This document shows, one piece after another, positions 1-10,949 of a DNA stretch of 64,000 nt. The stretch covers positions 21,010 through 85,009 of the forward strand of contig JAKSZP010005659.1 of NCBI GenBank assembly GCA_022478985.1. The letters are read 5' to 3'. The notes beneath the pieces were generated by a model, which was not told where the DNA came from, did no database searches, and saw nothing but the letters and a program-made list of their open reading frames with translations. A program made the translations under genes and the position numbers. Numbering within the stretch: position 1 is the first letter of the stretch; each line of letters opens with the position of its first letter. The DNA comes from Massospora cicadina (Eukaryota > Entomophthoromycota > Entomophthoromycetes > Entomophthorales > Entomophthoraceae).

Positions 1-587
1 TAGCAATGGTTGCCATTTCATAGAAGAGGTGTCAACTGAGGGTTAGACAGCCAAATTCCCTACTATATAATTCTCTAGGATTTACTATAATAAAAAACCT
101 TAGTTTTAAGATAACAAGTACTTTACAGTAATATTATCAATTTGGTATATAGTTAGACTATCAGCTTCTATTGTGTCATTCTATCTCAAGGAAATTATTG
201 CAGAAGTCAATAATTGGAAGACTCTCAGAGAGAAGAGTAAAGATCTGAGTGGGGATCTAGAGATGAATGAACCACAATCAGGGATAGCTGCTGACTATGT
301 GTTGGGCTGAGAGAGACTGTCACCTGGGTATCTTAACAAAGATTGGGTGGACAAGAGTATAGGGAATGAATCCCTACAAGTATGACTTCAAGAGTATATA
401 ATTGGAAATATCGGCTGAGCGTTGGGCTGAATAATAGTTCAATCTCACCTATGGATAATAGTCACCATACTATTATTGATTAATATATTTTATACAACGT
501 GACAAAGTGCACAAGTAAATTGAACCTGTGCAGTAAAAAGGTTACTGGGTTGACAGCCGATAATCAATCCTAGAGTAAATTTTTACA
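1..587 (+). repeat. Element A 5' LTR (3' part only)
   Basis: Bases 1-587 align with 8415-9001 almost gap-free; the first ~150 bases are identical and I count about 40 differences overall (roughly 93% identity). The LTR ends in TTTTACA at 587 and is followed three bases later by a tRNA-type primer-binding site, so this is the 5' LTR of a gypsy element whose first ~550 bases lie outside the window. It should hold the promoter and the R-U5 region of the element. Confidence 0.93.
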
Positions 588-590
588 AGT

Positions 591-602
591 TGGTGCTCAC
601 TA
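591..602 (+). promoter_or_regulatory. Element A primer-binding site
   Basis: TGGTGCTCACTA lies 3 bases after the 5' LTR end and begins with TGG, the complement of the CCA end of a tRNA. The same 12 bases sit just inside the 5' LTRs of elements C and F and of element B. A matching tRNA would begin GCTCACT; I cannot name its amino acid. Confidence 0.85.
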
Positions 603-642
603 CAGGGGTAGTTGAGTAAAAAAATTTATTTTAATATCATAT

Positions 643-1906
643 AAAGAAGAACTACGCAAGCTGTGGACTAAGATCGCCACTGTGAATCAGAATGCCTTAA
701 ACTCAGTGGACCATTGGGAGTTCATGGCCTTGAAAGAACAAGTCGCCAAGGTGGAGGAAGGAGTAGAGAATGTAGCTAACTTTTGGAACGAGTTACTTGG
801 CAAAGTAAATCTTGTTGAAGAAGAAAGAAGGGGACCTCATTTGAGAGGTCCTATACCTGAAAATGGATCAAGAAGCATATTGCATTCATTTAAGAAAGTT
901 TGGTGCAGATATTGAGAAATTAATCAAACAAGTAAAGGAACTTAAATCTCACAGATGTGCTTTTGAGCCCAATATGGCCAGAGATGCCAAAGAGAGAAGT
1001 CCTCGCACAATACTTGGGAAGTCAAATACCTCAAGGAATATGCCATCCACTTTCAATGCCATTTTAGAGATGACGCCCAAAGTCACTCTGCAAATTAGCC
1101 AAGTAGCCAAACCAAGAAAATTGGCCAGAAATGACTTGGAGGAATTTAAGGCAACGCCGGAATTTCCAACATTTTATTGGGATAATGCCCCAGCATTTTT
1201 ATGACTGTTCAACATGACTATGAATAGCTACGGAGATTGTCAAAAGGCGTTGATGGTCATAAACTGCCTGGACACTGACTGTCAAAACTTAGTATTACCC
1301 CACCTGGAGGGGGACAGCTGATCATATGCAGAGGCAAAGGCGGCCATCATGAAGGAGTTTGGGAGTCCAACCTGCATGTCAAAATGCAAGCAAGAATTTA
1401 TGGGAATTCAATTCCATAAAGATGAGTCTCTTGCTAGCTTTGCGGGTCAATTTTACCAGGAGTTACAGATCCTGTCCAGAGCAAAAGTATTAGATAACTT
1501 TGATGCTAGAATTGCTTTGCAAGTGGCCCTTCAGCCCTATCACAATTTGCATTGTATGATGTCTTCCATGTTTGTGATGGAGATAACTTCATCACAAATG
1601 GTAGACAACCTGAAGATTTTTGGAGCAACGTTTGATGCCCTAAATAGAAGCTTCAAGTCAAATCTGGTACAAAATCCAAATCTCATGAAGGGAAATGAAG
1701 GAGCAAAGGAGGCTACCAATCAAACCATGCCAGTAAATAAGCCCTAAGAATTCAGATGGTTAAGCAATAAAGAGAAGTTCTACTATCAGTGTGGTGGGAA
1801 AATACATTTTGCCATACACTGCAATAAGCTGAAGGATCAGATTAACATGGTCCAGGTCAAGGAGACAGCAGTCGCCAAGGATTTGGGAAAAGGACCCACT
1901 GCCTAG
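643..1906 (+). pseudogene. Element A gag (broken)
   Basis: This would encode the capsid/nucleocapsid polyprotein of the gypsy element. The reading starts around 643 in one frame with a helical, coiled-coil-like region and moves to another frame near 863-900. It continues through a capsid-like stretch (1349-1747, containing DESLASFAGQFYQELQILS) and reaches a zinc knuckle near 1775-1830. The knuckle should be CX2CX4HX4C, but the first Cys reads Tyr; the rest (QCGGKIHFAIHC) is present. In-frame stops occur at 1201, near 1320 and at 1745, and the first Met is not obvious. The last stop is at 1904. Position after LTR and PBS supports gag. The frame change and stops mean no full-length protein can be made. 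Confidence 0.8.
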
Positions 1907-2198
1907 ACAAGGAACAGTCTAGAGCGGCTGAGAAACCTGTTCCCCCAATATCATGAATGAAGGAATAGATATTAGCGATCTGTTCATAGACAACAATCAG
2001 GATCAGCTATGCCAAGTGGTCAATATGGATGTGAATGTCTTGACCAGAGCTGGGGCAAAGAAGATCGACCCCAAGATAATCTAGGAAGTTTCCTGGCCAT
2101 ACGCCTGAGAACTGGCAGAGAAGATTTGAACCACTGAGAATCCTGAAGAGTTATCAGACGTCCGTTTAGATGAGGCCAATCTGTCTATCCCCCTTGGC

Positions 2199-2690
2199 AT
2201 GATAAAGGAATCATTTCCTGAGTTATTGGCGCAAATTATTCTTACCCTAGACACAGCTAATAATGCCGCCATCTACTCAGTAAATACTATATTACATTAC
2301 ACCAAGTGTATGCATATAGATATACAAGTGAATAGAGTGAGGGTGAGGGCAATTGTCGACAGTGGAGCACCCATCAATATTGTGTCAACCAAGCTGGTAA
2401 AGAGGATGAAGATCTCACCAGACTTGAAACACAAGAGAGAATATGGGACATCTGGGCTGAACACCACTGTTTCCTGTGGAGTGTATAGTGCGCTGCTGCT
2501 ATGATTTGGGTCATTGGTGGTATCTGCACCAGCAATAGTTTTGGCAAACCAAAACTATGATATCCTGATCAGAATGGAGTTTCTATGGAAGTACAGAGTT
2601 AAATGTAACTTTGAGGATAATACGTTAACCATCCTGGGTCAGACGTTACCTTTGGTATACCAGAAGGATGGTGAAGCTCTGTTAAATTGA
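2199..2690 (+). pseudogene. Element A retropepsin (PR) domain
   Basis: This is the aspartic protease that matures Gag-Pol. The motif AIVDSGAPINIVS (D-S-G catalytic triad at about 2356) is followed by a flap region and by APAIVLANQNYDILI, typical of gypsy proteases. The frame is continuous from 2199 to 2690 apart from one TGA at 2502-2504, which fits CGA to TGA decay. It sits between gag and RT, in the usual order. The catalytic Asp is retained here, unlike in elements B and C. Confidence 0.85.
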
Positions 2691-3149
2691 AGAAACAACT
2701 TCATTAATCTATTATACAATAATGGCATTTTACTGATTCAATACTAGTTAGTTAGTAGGAAGTGATGAGAAATGCTGACAGAAATCCTAGAAAACTGGGG
2801 CATTCCACTAAGGATCAAGAAAGAAAGGACCATACCAGCCAGATCGCAGATAATAGTCAACACAGGGTTGACTTTGGAGATTCCTGAGCTGTTGTATGGG
2901 GAGGTTGGAAGCCCCTGGAAGAAGTCCAGAGTGGAGCCATGGGTGGCTCCTGGGATAATAATGCCAGGCCATGGAGAAATTCGAGTTCTCCTGGAGAATT
3001 TGAGTGAAAAACTGATGAAGATCAAGAGGAATCAGATTAACACATATATTCATTTGATCCCAATGGCTGAATTGAGATGATTTCACCAATTTTGGGTCTC
3101 TCAATGAAATGGGATTACTGGCTGGGGTAGTAAAAAGCATCAAACTATT

Positions 3150-4052
3150 GGTTGATTGAGAGCAGCTCGCTGATCTGCCGGAAGGCCAGCAGGAAGAGGT
3201 GCTTGAACTATTTGAAAAATATTGGGAAGTGTTTGCTCAGGATGACCATGATTTGGGATGCGCACAAGATGTAATTCACAAGGTTGACACCGGGGAAAAT
3301 CTACTGATAAGGATGAGACTAATCCAAAGATTGAAAGCCACCAAAGCAGTAGTGGAGGACGAACTCATCAAACTAGTAAAGCATGGGCTTCTAGTTCTGT
3401 TGTCAAGTCCCTGGGCGAGTCCAATTATGATTGTAATGAAGAAGGATGGATCGAGCTGGGTGGTGATTGACTACTGGAGGCTGAACAAAATTACAAAGAA
3501 GGATTTGTATCCCCCACCAAGGATTGACAATGTGCTAGATCATTTAGGAGAAGCAAAGTATTTCTCCGCGAGGGATCTAATCTCAGGATATTGGCAGATT
3601 GACTTGCCAGAAGAAGACCAAGAAAAATGTGCAATTACTACCGCGCAGGGGTTATACCAGCTGATGAGGATGCCTTAGGGCCTCTGCAATGCGCCTGCAA
3701 CGTTCCAGAGGGCCATGGACGCGATATTAAGCGACCGGAAGTTGTTGTGCATCCTGTATATCTGGACAATATCAATGTGTTCAGTATAACGTTTACTGAT
3801 CACTTGCACCACTTGGAAGAAGTTTTTAAGCGACTGTCTGCGGCTAACCTGAAGATCAAGCCAAGGAAGTGCCACTTCTTCAAGGAAGAGTTGGAATACC
3901 TGGGATTTGTAATCAACTCAAGTGGATTGCAGCTGCAAACCCAGAAGATAGCAGCTATAGAGCATATGGCTGTACCAAAGAGTGTCCAAGACATCCAAGT
4001 ATTCCTTGGGATGGTCAGATACTATAGGAGATTTATTTGGGACTTCTTCTGA
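3150..4052 (+). pseudogene. Element A reverse transcriptase domain
   Basis: This would copy element RNA into cDNA. Visible blocks in order: acidic spacer with DDHDLGCAQDVIHKVDTG, fingers SSPWASPIMIVMKKDGS, VVIDYWRLNKITKKD, palm FSARDLISGYWQIDLPEEDQEKCA, GLCNAPATFQRAMD, and the catalytic box at 3759-3770. The box reads YLDN instead of YLDD (GAC AAT, expected GAC GAT), so the second catalytic Asp is lost. A TAG at 3676-3678 replaces the residue before GLCNAP, and one base is missing near 3750, shifting the frame before the catalytic box. Family: Ty3/gypsy, with no hint of a chromovirus-specific domain. Dead by at least three lesions. Confidence 0.92.
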
Positions 4053-4064
4053 ATAGATGAGACA

Positions 4065-4545
4065 TTGTTCCATTTATTAAAGGATTCAAAAAAAGGATCC
4101 ATGTGGAATGAAGAGGCCCAGGACTCCTTTGATGAGTTACGCCAGTATTTGATAGATTCGCCAATTCTGAAATATCCAAATTTTGATTGGGAGTTTATCA
4201 TTCAAACTGATGCTTCATTGATGGCAATTGGTGCTGTACTGAGCCAAGTAGACAAACTTGGGGACAAGCATCTGTTGGTATATGTGAGCCAGACACTCTC
4301 AGCTGCTGAGAGGAACTACACCATGACTGAGTGTGAATGTCTTGCGGTCATTTACCATGTAAGCAGTTTTGGGTGTATGTCCAAAGAATGCACTTTAAGG
4401 TGGTGACGGACCACTCATTGCTGCGTTGGCTGCACAATCTAAGGGAACTGGAAGGATGACTGGCCCGATGGGCACTTAAGCTTCAGGATTACAATTATGA
4501 GATAGTCCACTGATCAGGGGCTTCTCACCAGAACTCGGATAGCTT
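4065..4545 (+). pseudogene. Element A RNase H domain
   Basis: RNase H removes the RNA strand of the RNA:DNA hybrid during reverse transcription. The region follows RT directly and contains FIIQTDASLMAIGAVLSQ, LSAAERNYTMTECECLAVIYH and, after a frameshift near 4370-4406, the end of the domain (VTDHSLLRWLHN-like, then ARWALKLQDYNYEIVH). TGA stops within GR*LARW and VH*SGAHQNS fit CGA to TGA changes. Domain order and spacing are normal for gypsy pol. Confidence 0.88.
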
Positions 4546-4662
4546 ATTGCAGTTGCCAATGGTCCAGCTGGTATACCTGCAGGCAGATGAGCTAATCCAG
4601 AGAATGGTCGAAGGAAGAATTGGGGATGAGCCCCAAGAAATTCAAGGTGCACTTGAAAAGCG

Positions 4663-5820
4663 ATGGAAAACACTGAGACTATGGATGGACAAGTATTCAA
4701 GATGTTCAATGGGAAGCGGCTATTATTCCCAAAACCATCAGAAAGAGCAGCAATAGTACAAGCAGCTCACAAGGTTGTCAGGCATGGAGGCCTGAGGAAA
4801 ACAACTGACCATATTCGCCAGTATTATTACTGGGAATTGATCAACTATGATGTCGCGGATCATATGGCTTATTTCATGGAGTGCCAGCTGCACAAATCAC
4901 ACAAGAATACAACTGGATACCAACTGGTCCGCCCTGGATTCGCCTGGCACATGGTGTCCATCAATGTGATGTGACTTCTGACAATGAGCACAGGGGGAGT
5001 CAAGTACATCATAATTGCCATCGACCATCTGGTGAGATGGGTCAAGATGAAGGCCCAAACAAGAGTAGATGCTACCAGTACCGCGAGGTTCATCCTGGAT
5101 CAAGCAGTATATTGGCATGGATGTCCGCAAGTCTTGCTGAGTGACAATGGGACCAACTTCACGTCTTATGTGATCCTGAGGTTAAATGAAATAATGGGGA
5201 TCCAAGGAGTCATGTCAGTACCATACTGGCCAGAGACAAATGGACTAGTAGAATGGGTCAATGGGATGCTGGCTGTGACGCTGAGGAAGCTAGTCACAGG
5301 GAGAAATTCCACGTGGGGAACATACCTAAGTTTGGTGACATTTGCCTACAACATTAGTCATCATACGGCAATGGGAAAGATGCCATTTAAATTATTATAT
5401 GGAAGAAAGGCCGCGTTGCCACTGATTTTATATTTGGTGGTGGAACCTACATTGGGGATGAGTACCAAGCAATACCTGAACTGACTGAAAAGTATCCTGA
5501 TTGATATGCAATTGCAAGCATTTGATACAAACTTGAAGAAAAGGATAAAAGCAAAATTGACAGATGACAAAAACCAACCAGCCTTAGAAGGATATCAAAT
5601 AGGGGAAAGAGTCGCATATTGCGATATGCATGGTTTTTGATGAAGAAACAAATTAGATGCGTTGTGGTAAGGTCTGTTCAAAGTAAATGCCAAGATAGTG
5701 ACCAATGCTTACTCCATCAAGAATCTCTTGGATGGAAGAGTTGTAAATTGAGTCCACACTAAGTATCTAAAGTGTTGGATCGAGGAAAAAATTAAAAAAG
5801 AATTCCTGGAGGACCAATGA
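4663..5820 (+). pseudogene. Element A integrase
   Basis: This would insert the cDNA into the genome. The N-terminal zinc-binding region has VRHGGLRKTTDHIRQYYYW and a CQLHKS end, with one Cys missing. In the DDE core the first Asp is Asn (AAT at 4963-4965), the second is intact in LLSDNGTNF (5143) and the Glu is intact in GLVEWVN (5251). The C-terminal part runs through FKLLYGRKAALPL and GYQIGERVAYC to LFKVNAKIVTNAYSIKNLLDGRVVN*VHTKYLKCW and stops at 5818. No chromodomain follows. There are several TGA stops and a frame change after 4974. Confidence 0.9.
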
Positions 5821-5867
5821 ACCATTAAGTTGGTCATATCCTAATGATTAAGTCAAGTCCAAAAAAA

Positions 5868-5980
5868 GGACCTCTGAACCAATCTAGATGGTTAATTTCG
5901 AAAAATTGACCTCTGAACCATGGAAAACTGGTAGGTTTAAGTACCCAGGACCCAGTTTGGGGGAAAATGGACCTCTGAAC
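5868..5980 (+). repeat. Three spaced copies of GACCTCTGAAC
   Basis: The motif (G)GACCTCTGAAC(C) occurs at 5868-5880, 5908-5920 and 5969-5980, just after pol. The outer copies are bracketed by TCAAGTCC (about 5853 and 5991). It could be a regulatory or packaging repeat, or the trace of a local duplication. Confidence 0.5.
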
Positions 5981-6475
5981 TGAAACAAGGTCAAGTCCCA
6001 TAGTAAAAAAGAAGAATAAAGACAAAAAATTTGATAAAAGTATATTGGAAAAAAGATTATAAACTGCATAGATAAAAAAACCAATATATTTTGATAATTT
6101 TTATTTTTATTGATTGTCCTTGGTACAGGGATGATTCTTCCTAAGTCGCCTCTTGGGGGAGGGAGGATGGATCATAGTAGAAATAAACAGCCCATCAAAA
6201 TCGATATGCAATCAGATGCTTATAAGGGTGAGACCTACATGAAACCAAGTTTGTTGAGTGGATGCCAAGTACTGAGAAAAAGTGACAAGGGGGAGGGAAA
6301 TTAAGATGTCAGAAGATGCCAATCGTGAAACCCTGGAGTGGGGAGGAAAGCATCAGTATAAAAAGAGGCAATTGGAAAACAACCCTGAGTAATCCTGATA
6401 TGGCACCGGAGCCAGAAGATTAGTCCTGAGCGCCTGCCAATGGGCTTCATCAAGGAAACTGGACATGTGGGCCAG

Positions 6476-6673
6476 CTACAAAGAAGGAATACTCAACAGG
6501 GGTTGCCGAATCATGCCCCCTATCAATGCCATCAGCGGAAGATACCAATGGGAAGCTCTGGAGAAGAGATAGTTGTGCAGAGAGTGGATTGCATCCTGCA
6601 AGTGGTGACTATGGGCTTCACAGAAGCTAAAGCTGAACAATCGGTGGAAACCAGGTGAGGCTGGAAGTTTCAT
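6476..6673 (-). CDS. Short antisense ORF, unrecognised
   Basis: An ATG at 6673 opens 65 codons on the minus strand, about 50 bases downstream of the stop of the longer antisense ORF. The protein is rich in His, Leu and Ser, with no recognised motif. It may be chance or a second antisense product; the overlapping plus strand is also open for 72 codons, which lowers confidence. Confidence 0.2.
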   Translation of the reverse strand: MKLPASPGFHRLFSFSFCEAHSHHLQDAIHSLHNYLFSRASHWYLPLMALIGGMIRQPLLSIPSL

Positions 6674-6727
6674 AGACCAACTTCTAAGAACTTGGCCAGC
6701 AAAGTGAAGAGCATAAGCGGTAGTATC

Positions 6728-7282
6728 TTAATCCAGAAGGTTGTCAAGATCAGAGGGATTCAGCACTAATGTCAAAGCCTCAGTGACTTGGGCCTGGATT
6801 TCAGTGTAGGGGAGCTCGAAGTGTATGCTGTTACTGATTAAGAGCTTAGAAACCAGAACAGCAGGTTTGTAAAATTGGACGAGTTGGAAGAGGAACTCAA
6901 AAAGCAGGTCCAACCCAGCCAGAAACGAATGATCCAGAGCAACCAGCATAATCTCTTGAGCATCTACAATGATGTTCAGAGCGTTAGCAAAAGGAGCTGA
7001 ATCCAGGAGGATTTTGAAGTCCAACTCTGGAATCAACTGCAGAGGAAGAGTCAGCCAAGAGTTGTTTGAAATGATGGCCATCCTGGTTTTGGAGGGATTA
7101 GTTACCATTTCTGGTAATTTGAAAGAAGGACTAGCCGCTTGCACCAGACTAGGCGTATGAGTCCTACAAGGACCAGAAAAGAGGCTCCGTTGAGCATCCT
7201 GACTCATCTGCTGGAAGAGACGGAGGTCTGGATCAGACAGACTATTGAGGAGCTGCTGGTAGCGAGATTTGGAATTTGACAT
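6728..7282 (-). CDS. Intact antisense ORF of element A, 184 aa, unknown
   Basis: The minus strand is open from a GTG at 7336, but the first ATG is at 7282 (MSNSKSRYQQLLNSLSDPDL...). It runs 184 codons to a stop at 6728 without interruption, while every sense ORF of the element is broken. A TATATAAG lies at 7318-7311, 28 bases upstream of this ATG, a normal TATA spacing; so I choose the ATG and not the GTG. The protein is polar and Ser/Gln-rich at the N-terminus, then Leu-rich and predicted helical (SFLAGLDLLFEFLFQL), with an acidic end. I recognise no family. Antisense ORFs between integrase and 3' LTR are known in some plant gypsy elements such as Grande and RIRE2. It may be a captured gene, an element regulator, or chance. 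Confidence 0.5.
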   Translation of the reverse strand: MSNSKSRYQQLLNSLSDPDLRLFQQMSQDAQRSLFSGPCRTHTPSLVQAASPSFKLPEMVTNPSKTRMAIISNNSWLTLPLQLIPELDFKILLDSAPFANALNIIVDAQEIMLVALDHSFLAGLDLLFEFLFQLVQFYKPAVLVSKLLISNSIHFELPYTEIQAQVTEALTLVLNPSDLDNLLD

Positions 7283-7310
7283 ATGAGCTGGACGAGAGGG
7301 GGATGTTGGA

Positions 7311-7318
7311 CTTATATA
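7311..7318 (-). promoter_or_regulatory. TATA-like box before the antisense ORF
   Basis: TATATAAG on the minus strand, 28 bases upstream of the ATG at 7282. Placement suits an RNA polymerase II promoter with a very short leader. Inferred from spacing only. Confidence 0.35.
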
Positions 7319-7851
7319 GAAGTTGACATTATGCACTCTATAATCAATTAAGCTCCAATTTTGGGGAAATTAATCTTAAAATTAATGAGATAAGTTCTTC
7401 AAGGGAAGAATTAAGAATGACTTATGCCAAGAGTTTATGAGTAAAATAACAAGGGCGAATAATAAATAAGTATTCTTAATTAAGCTGTGAAATGAACATC
7501 GATGGCAAGAGTCTCCTGTCTAGGATGAGGAGAAAATCAGGAATTTAAGGACGCCGGACCAAGAATCCTGAGTATGACAGTAGGTTATATACCCTGACAG
7601 GGGGGAAACTGGATCCCAGGATTAATATTGTCATGAGTAAATCGATCAGCCTGGCATGACAGAAGGTCACGGGGACTGTGCTCTGAGAAGGCAGTAGTGA
7701 GGAGGAAGAGGAAGAACGCTGTATGCTGAAGGTTGTCCTGAGCAGCGTTGAGTATTGATGAGTGTACTATTCTTGAACCAATGAAGTATTTGACCAAGTG
7801 TCCAGAATGATGTTCTCATGCCCCAGTCCTTTTCTTGCTGGAAATCTAGGC

Positions 7852-7862
7852 AAGAGGGGGGA
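7852..7862 (+). promoter_or_regulatory. Element A polypurine tract
   Basis: AAGAGGGGGGA lies immediately before the 3' LTR start (7865), where second-strand priming occurs in LTR elements. Confidence 0.8.
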
Positions 7863-7864
7863 TG

Positions 7865-9001
7865 TGTTGGGATTTTAGCCTATATTCCCAGACTGCTAGA
7901 TTACCTGGTATCGCTAGGGGAAAATTTCCTAAGGCAAAGTGAATCAGAAATTGGTTGGACCAAGTTTCAGAGGAACTATGTTCTAGGGATTTTGGGAAAT
8001 TCGCCTGGTTGTATCTGTTTGGGATCAATCTGGATGAATACCTAAGATCTCATTGGGTGGAATTGCCAACAAAATAGGGGCATCTGATAGTGATTAACTA
8101 TCAGGTGTACCAATTGGGATCAGTCAGGTTTCATCACCAACTGATTGGGAATGAATAGTGAGTTGTGAGGCGAGTGATGGCGCCTGCAACTAGTGAATTA
8201 ATTGATTGGTGAAGTGACCTGCCATAAGGGGTAATAAGCTCTATTACCTAAGCAGGTTGCTAGCAAATTATGGTTGATTTGCTTGGATCAAGAGGAGAGT
8301 GTTAGGGACACGTTTTATGACTCTTTCTGTTTGAGGTCTCAAGGATGTCCAACAATAGAATCCTAGCCAGGATGGGGAAGACCATCACTGCCAAGATGAG
8401 GAAGGGTGATTCAATAGCAATGGTTGCCATTTCATAGAAGAGGTGTCAACTGAGGGTTAGACAGCCAAATTCCCTACTATATAATTCTCTAGGATTTACT
8501 ATAATAAAAAACCTTAGTTTTAAGATAACAAGTACTTTACAGTAATATTTAACAATTCAGTATATAGTTATACTATCAGCTTCTATTGTGTCATTCTATC
8601 TCAAGGATATTATTGCAGAAGGCAATAATTGGAGGACCTCATAGAGAAGAGTAAATATCTAATCGGGGATCTAGAGATGAAGGAACCACAATCAGGGATA
8701 TCTGCTGACTATGTGTTGGGCTGAGAGAGACTGTCACCTGGGTATCTTAACAAAGATTGGGTGGACAAGAGTATAGGGAATGAATCCCTACGAGTATGAC
8801 TTCAAGAGTATTTAATTGGAAATATTGGCCAAGCGTTGGGCTGAACAATAGTTCAATCTCAACTTTGGATAATAGTCACCATACTATTATTTATTGATAC
8901 ATTCTATACAACATGACAAAGTGCACAAGGAAATCGAACCTGTGCAGCAAAAAGGTTACTGGGTTGATGACCAATAATCAATCCTAGTGTAAATTTTAAC
9001 A
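7865..9001 (+). repeat. Element A 3' LTR (complete)
   Basis: Starts TGTTGGGATTTTAG directly after the polypurine tract and ends AAATTTTAACA at 9001 (1137 bp). Its last 587 bases match the 5' LTR. A TATATAATT near 8480 could be the core promoter. The 5' flank is outside the window, so the TSD cannot be checked. Confidence 0.92.
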
Positions 9002-9900
9002 ACTGGTCTTCAGAATCTTCAAGGGGATACTGAGCCACCTGGGCCTTCAGGCCCTCCAGGACCCCTATTCCTACTGTATCAGAACTAGAAGATGAGACAC
9101 CCTATTTATGCTAAATTTGACATTAAAGGACATGTCACACAATTATAAACTCAAATATCTGCTGTATCAGAGTTTGTGATGTAGACCTTGCTGGTCAAAC
9201 ACTTAATGCTATATACCATCAAAGCCTTAGCTAAAGGACTTACCAATGTTAGCAGCTTTTCTCAATTATATGCCATCAATTAGCCATATTTAATGAGTGA
9301 CTTGTTTTACTTAGCTATCAGATGTAACCATCAAGGCTGAGCAATTCTCTACTCAGGATCTTATAAAACCCAAAAGTTGTTACTCTAGGGCTTAAGAAAC
9401 ATCTTGCCAATAAGTCTTCTGTCACTGTAGTGATGACTCAATGTGCTAGCTTGTAGAATTTTAGAATTAAACCCCAGATTGATCAAATGCAAACAATGGA
9501 AAACCTTAATACTGATTCTTTGGATCCTGCCCAAACTTTATGCCAGGAATTAATTTTGTCTACCCCCATTACTACTAGCTTTAATCTGCTTTTCAGGAAA
9601 AGTATGTCCCAAGTGAAGGTAGAATTTCTTCCATAATTTACGTTTATGAGAGTGACATGGAAGAGGCCACTGATAGACAAAAAGTAAAACACCTGCCAAC
9701 CTGTTTAGTTTGCATTTACCAATAAATCATGGTTCCTCAATCAAAAAACTAAACTTGGCCATCAAAATTAACTACATGCTAAACAAATTTGGAAGTGACC
9801 AGATATTGAAAATTGGTGGCTTTATAGGTTAACAGAAAGTTTTTATTGATAAACTTTCTTTCTGTATGTAGACAAGAGGTATGATCTGACCCAGACACAG
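9002..9900 (+). pseudogene. Gag-like remnant next to A's 3' LTR
   Basis: The plus strand reads for about 280 codons with scattered stops: LQNLQGDTEPPGPSGPPGP, then IYAKFDIKGHVTQL, TQISAVSEFVM, KALAKGLTNVSSFSQLYA. The Pro-Gly block resembles the GPSGPAVPTPGDP block on the minus strand of element F (about 51650). It probably comes from the N-terminal gag of a different gypsy family that A landed in, or whose LTR side was lost. Function is inferred only from this resemblance. Confidence 0.35.
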
Positions 9901-10230
9901 TTTAGCTCAACAAAAACAATAAAAATAAGCAATTAAATTAGAAAAACATGCAAAGCCAGTAGAAGTTATTTTATTGATTATATAATCCTTCTATCTATAG
10001 ATGACTAATGGAATTTTAATACCAATCTACTGGAAATCATTAACATCATTTGCTGTTAAATAACTTTACTTCCATCAATAATTCCCCACATTATGTTACT
10101 CGCCCTTAAAATTGACCCCATAATTTTATTATTCTAATGTATTTGAAACTTATTCCAAAGCCTATTGGAAGTCTGTTCATGCAAATTAGTCATATTTGAT
10201 CCATTATTTGATTGACATAATTGATAATTT
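9901..10230. other. AT-rich spacer, nothing recognised
   Basis: No ORF above noise, no LTR signature and no RNA gene seen. Probably decayed transposon sequence. Confidence 0.5.
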
Positions 10231-10395
10231 AAAGATTTCCTCTATGAAGCCTAAAATCATCAAAACTAGCTAGATTGGCATCCAGGCTAATTTAAATAAA
10301 GTTACAATTTTAGAGATTCCCACATGAAAGCCTAAAAACATCAAAACTATTTATTAAAATTGGCATCTATGCCCAACAAATAAAGTGCTAATTTT
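10231..10395 (+). repeat. Tandem duplication, unit about 82 bp
   Basis: 10231-10310 and 10311-10395 share GAAGCCTAAAA-CATCAAAACTA, ATTGGCATC and AATAAAGT-ACAATTTT in the same order, giving two diverged head-to-tail units. Confidence 0.6.
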
Positions 10396-10949
10396 GTAAC
10401 ATATTGCAAGAAACATATTCTTGTTTTATGATAACACATCTTAGATTATTCATTTTACTTCTCTAACATATCTATTCACACAAGCTCCTCTGCGGCCAAT
10501 ACAACATCAATAAGATGGTAAAGAGACCTTTTTACATCCTCTCTCTTCAAGGGTCATCAGAAAAATAGTAAAAGAAAACCAGATTTGTAACACCCTTTGT
10601 TGGGCCAGAACAACACTGAAAAGGTGGCAGAGAGGTCATTTGTACAATTCCCTCATTTTCTAAGAGTCATCAGAAATAAATTAGGCAGCGTCTATCTCAA
10701 GAAAAAAGTAACAGCGCTAAAGAAAATGAGAACTCTTATAAGGAAGAAAAACAAACTTAGCAGTATCTGTTGCCAAAGAATTTGACAAAGATAATTTGAC
10801 ATAACCGGTTGTTAAACATCACCAAAAATTGAAGGCCTTAACTTAACTATAAAAATTACTTTATTAGTTAGATATAATAGATGTATAAAACAATACTATA
10901 TAATGTTTGTTCTTTTTTTATTTATATTTATATTTTTTTTTTATTTTTC
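10396..10949. other. AT-rich spacer, nothing recognised
   Basis: Contains a 62-codon open frame at 10597-10785, rich in Lys and with no homology I can name, and a T-rich run at 10910-10945. I do not call a gene here. Confidence 0.5.

Larger units (their letters stand above)
5821..7864. other. Element A region between pol and 3' LTR
   Basis: About 2 kb lie between the integrase stop and the 3' LTR, long for a simple gypsy element. No env-like ORF is seen on the sense strand. The stretch holds the triple GACCTCTGAAC motif and two antisense ORFs (6728-7282 and 6476-6673), and ends in the polypurine tract. Confidence 0.6.

Noticed and set aside
7282..7336. Longer 202-codon version of the antisense ORF starting at 7336
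   Set aside because: The codon at 7336 is GTG; the first ATG is 7282 and the TATA-like box lies between them.
10597..10785. 62-codon Lys-rich ORF
   Set aside because: No ATG in good context is evident, no homology; the length is expected by chance.
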